Part shown: one piece after another, positions 7,016 through 11,094 of the stretch
How the letters are laid out: every line of letters begins with the position of its first letter
How positions within the stretch are numbered: the stretch's first letter is position 1
Assembly: GCA_019752245.1 (NCBI GenBank)
Contig: JAIEMH010000258.1
Span: forward strand, 1-11,094
Reading direction: 5' to 3'
Origin: Flavobacteriaceae bacterium
Lineage (GTDB): Bacteria > Bacteroidota > Bacteroidia > Flavobacteriales > Flavobacteriaceae
DNA length: 11,094 nucleotides
Made by a program: the position numbers and the translations under genes
Notes under the pieces: generated by a model
What the model saw: only the letters and a program-made list of their open reading frames with translations
Databases searched by the model: none
Told to the model about the DNA's origin: nothing

Positions 7016-7023
7016 CAAATTTA
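7016..7023 (-). promoter_or_regulatory. Bacteroidota -7 promoter element for the DUF423 gene
   Basis: On the minus strand the bases read TAAATTTG (TAnnTTTG), ending 24 nt before the ATG at 6991. No TTG lies at the expected -33 distance. It is divergent from the DUF3108 promoter. Confidence 0.55.
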
Positions 7024-7064
7024 TCTGTTATGTATCAATTGAGAAAGGACTTTTATGTTTTCTT

Positions 7065-7097
7065 TTTGAAATTAACAATTTTAAACTTTTATATTTG
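7065..7097 (+). promoter_or_regulatory. Promoter of the DUF3108 gene, with both -33 and -7 boxes
   Basis: TTTG at 7065-7068 and TATATTTG at 7090-7097, separated by 21 bp, match the two-box Bacteroidota consensus. This is the best complete promoter in the window. The -7 box ends 17 nt before the ATG at 7115. Confidence 0.7.
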
Positions 7098-7114
7098 CAC
7101 CTTAATTTTTAGAC

Positions 7115-7876
7115 ATGAAAAAAGTTTTATTTATTATAACCACTGTTTTGATTTTCTGTTCTTTCAAAACCGAAAACAAAGTTGCAATTCCGTCTGGCGA
7201 AAAATTAGTTTTTGCTGGTTCGTATAACATGAGTGGTTTAATGACGCAATTGGCACAAGTTACTTTATCAACAGACATAGTTTCGACGTCTAAAAACTCG
7301 TATTTGCATTTGAATTGCGAATTGGCAACCTATGCAAAATGGGATAAGTTTTTTAAAATTAGAGATTTATATGAATCTTATGTTGATCCAATCACTTTAA
7401 AACCAAGCTTATATAAAAGAAGCATTGACGAAGGCGGATGGACCAAAAAAGAAAAATATGTTTTCAAAGGAAACTCGGTAACAAGTACAGCAAAAAAAAG
7501 AAACAAGCCAGAAACCACAAAAACTTTTACAATTGGCGGTTCAACTCAAGACGTAGTTTCTGTAATGTACAAATTGAGAACTATGGACTTGGCCAAAATG
7601 AAAACAGGTCAAGCACAATCATTCACAATAGTTTTTGACGAAAAACAAATCCCAGTTACCATCAAATTATTAGGATTAGAAACTGTTTCTGCTGGAAATT
7701 TAGGATCTAAAAGTTGCTATAAACTTTCTATTGGTGCAAAAACTGATGTCTTAAAAGGAAAAGATAAAAACTTAATTTACTTAACTGCCGACACTAAAAA
7801 AGTTCCTGTTTTAATGAAATTTAGTATACCTGTTGGAACTGGTGAGTTAAAGTTAACTTCAGCAACTGGCATTTAA
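7115..7876 (+). CDS. DUF3108 domain-containing exported protein
   Basis: 253 residues. An N-terminal signal peptide is seen (MKK, hydrophobic residues 4-17); a Cys at 15 is not in a proper lipobox, so a soluble periplasmic protein is more likely than a lipoprotein. The mature part is rich in beta-strand patterns and carries features I associate with DUF3108: GEKLVFAGSYN near 28-38, then YESYVDPITLKPSLYKR (87-103) with EGGW just after, and a C-terminal DTKKVPVLMKFSIPVGTGELKL. The function is unknown; the fold is probably a lipid- or envelope-associated beta structure, by inference only. It has its own two-box promoter and a small membrane protein gene 1 bp after its stop, so the two are probably translated from one mRNA. 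Confidence 0.85.
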   Translation: MKKVLFIITTVLIFCSFKTENKVAIPSGEKLVFAGSYNMSGLMTQLAQVTLSTDIVSTSKNSYLHLNCELATYAKWDKFFKIRDLYESYVDPITLKPSLYKRSIDEGGWTKKEKYVFKGNSVTSTAKKRNKPETTKTFTIGGSTQDVVSVMYKLRTMDLAKMKTGQAQSFTIVFDEKQIPVTIKLLGLETVSAGNLGSKSCYKLSIGAKTDVLKGKDKNLIYLTADTKKVPVLMKFSIPVGTGELKLTSATGI

Positions 7877-7877
7877 T

Positions 7878-8201
7878 ATGAGAAAGACTTTTTTAATTTT
7901 AGCCATTATATTTACTGTTGTAAGTGTTATTTTTTCGGCACTTCCGTTAGATACTTTGGCATTGGCACCAATTGGTTTAGCACTACTTTTTATATTTATC
8001 GCTTTCAAAAAATCTACAATTGAAGAACGAAAGTTGCCAAAACGACTTTTTATAATCGCATATATTTGCGGATTAGTTGTATTAGGAAAAACCTTCCTCG
8101 TTAAAGATGAAGTTGCCGTTGACACTAAATTTGAACAAGAAAAAATAGAAACCAAGCAAGAAGCCAAAAAAGATTTGGAAGAACTTGAAGGTTTAGAATA
8201 A
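7878..8201 (+). CDS. Small three-helix membrane protein, unknown function
   Basis: 107 residues. I do not recognise the family. Three hydrophobic segments are seen, at about 4-22, 27-43 and 57-75, with a basic loop (KKSTIEERKLPKR, 44-56) between the second and third. A highly charged tail from residue 76 is dominated by Glu and Lys (EQEKIETKQEAKKDLEELE) and is likely helical or coiled-coil. By the positive-inside rule the 44-56 loop is cytoplasmic. The ATG is 1 bp after the DUF3108 stop, pointing to translational coupling, and a strong terminator follows. The minus-strand ORF over the same bases is a shadow. Confidence 0.75.
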   Translation: MRKTFLILAIIFTVVSVIFSALPLDTLALAPIGLALLFIFIAFKKSTIEERKLPKRLFIIAYICGLVVLGKTFLVKDEVAVDTKFEQEKIETKQEAKKDLEELEGLE

Positions 8202-8223
8202 ATAAGAACAATTTCTAAATAGT

Positions 8224-8268
8224 AAAATTCCAATTTCCAAATATTAACTTGGAAATTGGAATTTTTTT
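8224..8268 (+). terminator. Strong Rho-independent terminator after the DUF3108 unit
   Basis: A perfect 17-bp stem: 8224-8240 (ending TTCCAATTTCCAA) pairs with 8249-8265, around an 8-nt loop at 8241-8248, followed by a T run to 8268. The arm holds TTCCAA twice in tandem. It would work in both directions. Confidence 0.88.
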
Positions 8269-8281
8269 ATTGAAATTTATA

Positions 8282-8289
8282 TAGCTTTG
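8282..8289 (+). promoter_or_regulatory. Bacteroidota -7 promoter element for the saccharopine-dehydrogenase-family gene
   Basis: TAGCTTTG matches TAnnTTTG, is followed by CAC, and ends 23 nt before the ATG at 8313. The nearest TTG upstream at a plausible distance (8256-8258, 23-bp spacer) lies inside the preceding terminator stem. Confidence 0.6.
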
Positions 8290-8312
8290 CACCCTATTTT
8301 ACAAACAAACTC

Positions 8313-9689
8313 ATGAGAAATATCCTAATTATTGGCGCTGGACGTTCTGCTTCTTCATTGATTCAATACTTATTAAACAAATCTAACGAGCAAAATCTTC
8401 ATATAACTATTGGAGATTTATCGCTAGAATTAGCTCAAAGAAAAACCAACAATCATCCTAATGCTACTGCAATTCAATTGGATATTCATAACGAATTGCA
8501 ACGAAATACCGAAATTCAAAAAGCAGACATTGTTATTTCTATGTTACCTGCGCACATGCATATTGATGTTGCGAAAGATTGTATTACGTTTAAAAAACAC
8601 ATGGTAACTGCTTCTTACGTTTCAGATGCAATGCAAGAATTGGATGCTGCAGCCAAAGAAAACAACTTAATTTTCATGAATGAAATTGGCCTAGATCCAG
8701 GAATTGATCACATGAGCGCCATGAAAGTCATTGATGAAATTCGTGATAAAGGCGGTAAAATGATATTATTTGAATCTTTTTGTGGCGGATTAGTAGCTCC
8801 AGAAAGCGACAACAATCTTTGGAATTACAAATTCACTTGGGCACCAAGAAACGTAGTTTTAGCAGGACAAGGTGGCGCAGCAAAATTTATTCAAGAAGGA
8901 AAATACAAGTACATTCCATATCACAAATTATTTAGAAGAACCGAATTTTTAGGCGTAGAAGGTTACGGAAAATTTGAAGGATATGCCAACCGAGATTCAC
9001 TAAAATACAGAAGTGTTTATGGCCTTGACGATGTACTTACTCTATATCGTGGAACCATTAGAAGAGTTGGATTTTCTAAAGCCTGGAACATGTTTATACA
9101 ACTTGGCATGACAGACGATGCCTACGTTATGGAAAATTCAGAAACCATGAGTTACCGTGATTTTGTAAATTCATTTTTACCTTTTCACCCAACAGATTCA
9201 GTCGAAATCAAGACACGATTAGCTTTAAATATTGAGCAAGACGACATCATGTGGGACAAACTTATTGAATTAGATTTATTCAACCCAAATAAAATAGTTG
9301 GACTTAAAAATGCAACTCCAGCCCAAATTCTAGAACGCATTCTTAACGATTCTTGGACACTGCAACCACACGACAAAGACATGATTGTAATGTACCACAA
9401 ATTTGGCTACGAACTTCATGGCGAGCAACACCAAATAGATGCTAAAATGGTTTGCATTGGCGACGACCAAACCTATACTGCTATGGCAAAAACCGTTGGA
9501 CTACCTGTAGCTATGGCAACCTTACAAATCTTAAATGGAAATATAAAAACTCCAGGCGTACAATTACCAATTCGTGAAGAAGTTTACCTTCCTATCTTGA
9601 AAGAGTTAGAAGAATTTGGTGTTATTTTCAAAGAAACAGAGATGCCTTATGTTGGTTATAATCCTGATAAATTAGCAACAACAAATTAA
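8313..9689 (+). CDS. Saccharopine dehydrogenase/reductase family oxidoreductase
   Basis: 458 residues. The N-terminal Rossmann domain has the dinucleotide motif GAGRSAS (8-14), an Asp (D35) at the end of the second strand that suggests NAD(H) preference, and VISMLPAHMH (74-83). The catalytic and substrate domain has NEIGLDPGIDHMSAM (123-137) and ESFCGGLVAPESDNN followed by YKFTWAPRNVVLAG, which closely match the Lys9/LKR-SDH saccharopine-reductase branch. Such enzymes form or split saccharopine in lysine metabolism; the exact substrate here is inferred. It is a stand-alone enzyme: no lysine-ketoglutarate reductase partner is in the window. It has its own promoter, and a GC-rich hairpin block and an Lrp-type regulator follow it. 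The Lrp gene is the obvious candidate regulator. Confidence 0.88.
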   Translation: MRNILIIGAGRSASSLIQYLLNKSNEQNLHITIGDLSLELAQRKTNNHPNATAIQLDIHNELQRNTEIQKADIVISMLPAHMHIDVAKDCITFKKHMVTASYVSDAMQELDAAAKENNLIFMNEIGLDPGIDHMSAMKVIDEIRDKGGKMILFESFCGGLVAPESDNNLWNYKFTWAPRNVVLAGQGGAAKFIQEGKYKYIPYHKLFRRTEFLGVEGYGKFEGYANRDSLKYRSVYGLDDVLTLYRGTIRRVGFSKAWNMFIQLGMTDDAYVMENSETMSYRDFVNSFLPFHPTDSVEIKTRLALNIEQDDIMWDKLIELDLFNPNKIVGLKNATPAQILERILNDSWTLQPHDKDMIVMYHKFGYELHGEQHQIDAKMVCIGDDQTYTAMAKTVGLPVAMATLQILNGNIKTPGVQLPIREEVYLPILKELEEFGVIFKETEMPYVGYNPDKLATTN

Positions 9690-9690
9690 G

Positions 9691-9800
9691 TTTTTTTTGG
9701 AGCGAATGTTTTGCGCTTTTTGGGTTTCCTTATTCCTGCTGCCTTTCCAAAACTCGCCCAAAAAAAGGCGAGGTTTTTCCCTTGCATCAGGGCTAGAAAG
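9691..9800 (+). ncRNA. GC-rich structured intergenic element, possible dispersed flavobacterial repeat or RNA
   Basis: By hand count this 110-bp block is 49/110 G+C, whereas the next 119 bp are 23/119. It holds a weak hairpin, AGCG (9701-9704) with CGCT (9714-9717). It has a strong one, CTCGCC (9753-9758) with GGCGAG (9767-9772), extended by AAAA/TTTT to 9749-9777. A third pairs CCCT (9779-9782) with AGGG (9789-9792). The order GGAGC, CCTGCTGCC, hairpin, CCTTGCATCAGGGCTAG resembles an element I recall from many Flavobacterium intergenic regions. It could serve as a terminator or 3' end for the gene before it. Assignment as RNA is inference, and the strand is that of the recalled motif. Confidence 0.45.
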
Positions 9801-9894
9801 TTTTTCGTTTTTGTAAAATTCAAAATTTCAAATAAATTCTATTTTTAACTTGCCTTATTTAACGCAATTTAATTACAATACAAAACAAATTTTC

Positions 9895-9902
9895 TACTTT
9901 TG
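9895..9902 (+). promoter_or_regulatory. Bacteroidota -7 promoter element for the Lrp/AsnC gene
   Basis: TACTTTTG matches TAnnTTTG, is followed by C, and ends 17 nt before the ATG at 9920. The region from 9801 to this site is very AT-rich and has no other feature I can name. Confidence 0.6.
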
Positions 9903-9919
9903 CTTTAAATTCATTACCT

Positions 9920-10390
9920 ATGAAAATAAATCAGTTACAAATAGAAATTGACGGAATAGACAAAGAAATCCTTCGTGATTTAATGGAAGACGCAAGAAAA
10001 CCCATTCTACAAATCGCCAACAAAATAGGAATTTCTGGTGCAGCTATTCACCAACGATTAAAAAAACTAGAAGATGCTGGCGTAATTTCGGGTTCTAAAT
10101 TTATAGTTAACAACAAAGTCTTAGGTTACAAAACCATGGCTTTTATAGGCGTTTATCTAGAAAAAGCCGCAAGCAATTCGGAAGCAGTTAAAGAATTAAA
10201 AAAAATTCCCGAAGTTTTAGAATGCCATTACACTACAGGAAATTGGAGTATTTTAATCAAGATTATCTGTCGTGATAACGAACATTTAATGCAATTATTA
10301 AACAAGAAAATCCAACCCATTGATGGCGTTTCAAGAACCGAAACCTTCATCTCTTTAGAACAACAAATAGAACGACAAATTCAACTTTAG
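9920..10390 (+). CDS. Lrp/AsnC family transcriptional regulator
   Basis: 156 residues, normal length. An N-terminal AsnC-type helix-turn-helix spans about 12-62: DKEILRDLMEDARKPI, then IANKIGIS, then the recognition helix GAAIHQRLKKLEDAGVI (40-56). A linker strand follows (GSKFIVNNKVLGY), then the C-terminal RAM ligand-binding domain (about 70-150). At the turn that usually reads G-D-Y-D it has TTGNWSILIKI (105-115), so the ligand-loop residues differ from E. coli Lrp. Such proteins form dimers or octamers and usually sense amino acids and control their metabolism. Being just downstream of the saccharopine-dehydrogenase-family gene on the same strand, it may regulate that gene and itself; this is inference from position. 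A small membrane protein gene follows after 11 bp. Confidence 0.93.
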   Translation: MKINQLQIEIDGIDKEILRDLMEDARKPILQIANKIGISGAAIHQRLKKLEDAGVISGSKFIVNNKVLGYKTMAFIGVYLEKAASNSEAVKELKKIPEVLECHYTTGNWSILIKIICRDNEHLMQLLNKKIQPIDGVSRTETFISLEQQIERQIQL

Positions 10391-10401
10391 ATAGTAAATA
10401 C

Positions 10402-10680
10402 ATGAACCTCAACAAATTTTCAAAAGAAAGCGTTACACTCGCATTTTACATAATTTACATTTTAATTGCAGGAATATGCTTCGAATTATTTCCAGGCGAT
10501 AGCAAATCTCCTAATATTGGTATCGTTTTATTGTATATTTTCATACCTATTAGTTTGGTTTACTTTATGGTTCACTTAATTCGTCAGCTGTTTGGAGGCA
10601 AAAACTATATTAAATGCATTACAATTCATGGTGTAGTTTGGTTGTCAATTTTTATAATTTTAACTACAGCTAAACAATAA
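10402..10680 (+). CDS. Small membrane protein, unknown function
   Basis: 92 residues with three hydrophobic helices, at about 9-30, 37-61 and 71-89; helices two and three are separated by a basic loop (RQLFGGKNYIK). I do not recognise the family. The ATG lies 11 bp after the Lrp stop with no promoter motif between, so it is probably co-transcribed with the regulator. The stop codon overlaps the A run that starts the terminator stem. There are no catalytic motifs and no signal peptide cleavage site. Confidence 0.7.
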   Translation: MNLNKFSKESVTLAFYIIYILIAGICFELFPGDSKSPNIGIVLLYIFIPISLVYFMVHLIRQLFGGKNYIKCITIHGVVWLSIFIILTTAKQ

Positions 10681-10717
10681 AAAAATCCGTTTTATTTAAA
10701 AATAAAACGGATTTTTT
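10680..10717. terminator. Bidirectional Rho-independent terminator between convergent genes
   Basis: A 17-bp perfect stem pairs 10680-10696 with 10701-10717 around the 4-nt loop TAAA; the core is ATCCGTTTTATT with its complement. A run on one side and T run on the other make it active for both the plus-strand Lrp unit and the minus-strand metallopeptidase gene, which ends 18 bp away. Confidence 0.88.
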
Positions 10718-10734
10718 ACATAAAATTACATACA

Positions 10735-11094
10735 TTAATCTCTTCTTCCAAAAACTTGAAAAGCCCAATAAAGTAATGATGCCAATGCTCCAAGAGCAGC
10801 AACTACATAAGTTCTAGCAGCCCATTTTAAAGCGTCTTCTGCTCCAGCATATTCTTCTTGGCTCAACATGTTTTTATTTTTTAACCAAGCCAATGCTCTG
10901 TTACTTGCATCATATTCTACAGGTAAAGTAATAAAACTAAATAGTGTGGCGATTGCCATTAAAGCCAAACCAGCAATAGCAACATAAAATCCAATTGATG
11001 TTCCTTTAGAAGCAATTCCAAGCATCAATCCACCAATAATTAACCATTGTGACATACTTGAAGAGACATTCACAACCGGAACCATTTTAGATCG
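10735..11094 (-). CDS. YugP-like neutral zinc metallopeptidase, C-terminal part only
   Basis: The frame stays open to the window edge (three more codons, R-S-K, before the Met at 11085), so the gene starts beyond the right end and that Met is internal. The visible 119 residues show R-S-K-x-V-P-V-V-N, two hydrophobic helices (about 20-55 of the visible part), the family signature LPVEYDASNRALAWL, and then a GAEDALKWAARTYVVAALGAL stretch near the end followed by RRD. This matches the C-terminal half of the YugP/Zn_peptidase_2 family, membrane-bound zinc peptidases. The HExxH zinc motif lies in the missing N-terminal half and cannot be checked here. It converges on the Lrp unit across a shared terminator. 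Confidence 0.85.
   Translation of the reverse strand, partial: RSKMVPVVNVSSSMSQWLIIGGLMLGIASKGTSIGFYVAIAGLALMAIATLFSFITLPVEYDASNRALAWLKNKNMLSQEEYAGAEDALKWAARTYVVAALGALASLLYWAFQVFGRRD

Noticed and set aside
6992..7018. Start of the DUF423 protein at TTG 7018
   Set aside because: The codon overlaps the TAAATTTG promoter element, and the ATG at 6991 gives the normal family N-terminus.
7030..7227. Plus-strand ORF of 65 codons overlapping the DUF3108 start
   Set aside because: Runs through the two-box promoter and out of frame into the DUF3108 gene; no family resemblance.
7859..8233. Minus-strand ORF of 124 codons
   Set aside because: Shadow of the small membrane protein; it is Ser/Lys-rich, has no promoter, and starts inside a terminator stem.
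9185..9400. Minus-strand ORF of 71 codons
   Set aside because: Fully inside and opposite the conserved saccharopine-dehydrogenase-family gene.
1..11094. Defence system, prophage, insertion sequence, CRISPR array or tRNA/rRNA gene
   Set aside because: No transposase, integrase, nuclease, repeat-spacer pattern, terminal inverted repeat or cloverleaf was seen; the genes are chromosomal housekeeping types with even composition.

Overview
The window looks like ordinary chromosomal DNA from a member of the Flavobacteriaceae (phylum Bacteroidota). The base composition is strongly AT-rich. Gene heads carry the Bacteroidota -7 promoter element TAnnTTTG, and start codons lack good Shine-Dalgarno sequences. 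Several proteins belong to families typical of this group (DUF4296 lipoprotein, DUF4271 membrane protein, Flavobacterium-style DUF3108 protein, a Bacteroidota-type dihydroorotase). I see no mobile element, phage, CRISPR array, tRNA or rRNA, and no sign of recent transfer.

Layout. Positions 1-761 (+) hold the 3' two-thirds or more of an extended short-chain dehydrogenase/epimerase. It converges, with 3 bp between stop codons, on a minus-strand three-gene unit read from 3238 down to 765: polyprenol-phosphate mannosyltransferase-like GT2 enzyme, dihydroorotase (pyrC), DUF4296 lipoprotein. Divergent from it, 3343-4776 (+) carries a six-helix DUF4271 membrane protein and uroporphyrinogen-III synthase (hemD), ended by a hairpin terminator. 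On the minus strand, 6525-4900 is ATP-dependent PEP carboxykinase (pckA) with its own promoter and terminator, and 6991-6605 is a DUF423 membrane protein. On the plus strand, 7115-8201 is a DUF3108 envelope protein closely followed by a small three-helix protein, ended by a 17-bp perfect hairpin. 8313-9689 is a saccharopine-dehydrogenase-family oxidoreductase, and 9920-10680 is an Lrp/AsnC regulator with a small membrane protein. A last bidirectional terminator separates these from the C-terminal part of a YugP-like zinc metallopeptidase that runs off the right edge (minus strand).

How the genes relate. Most are housekeeping: pyrimidine synthesis (pyrC), haem synthesis (hemD), gluconeogenesis (pckA), polyprenol-sugar supply for the envelope, and amino-acid metabolism with a neighbouring Lrp-type regulator. 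DUF4271, DUF4296, DUF3108 and the two small membrane proteins have no established function.

The most interesting non-coding signal is a GC-rich, hairpin-bearing block at about 9691-9800, between the saccharopine-dehydrogenase-family gene and the Lrp gene. It resembles a dispersed structured element that I recall from Flavobacterium intergenic regions. Other points are a His-to-Gln change in the metal motif of dihydroorotase, a probable leaderless start of DUF4271, a probable promoter for hemD inside DUF4271, and a possible surface-export signal on the DUF4296 lipoprotein. Three TTG codons that look like gene starts are really part of -7 promoter elements.
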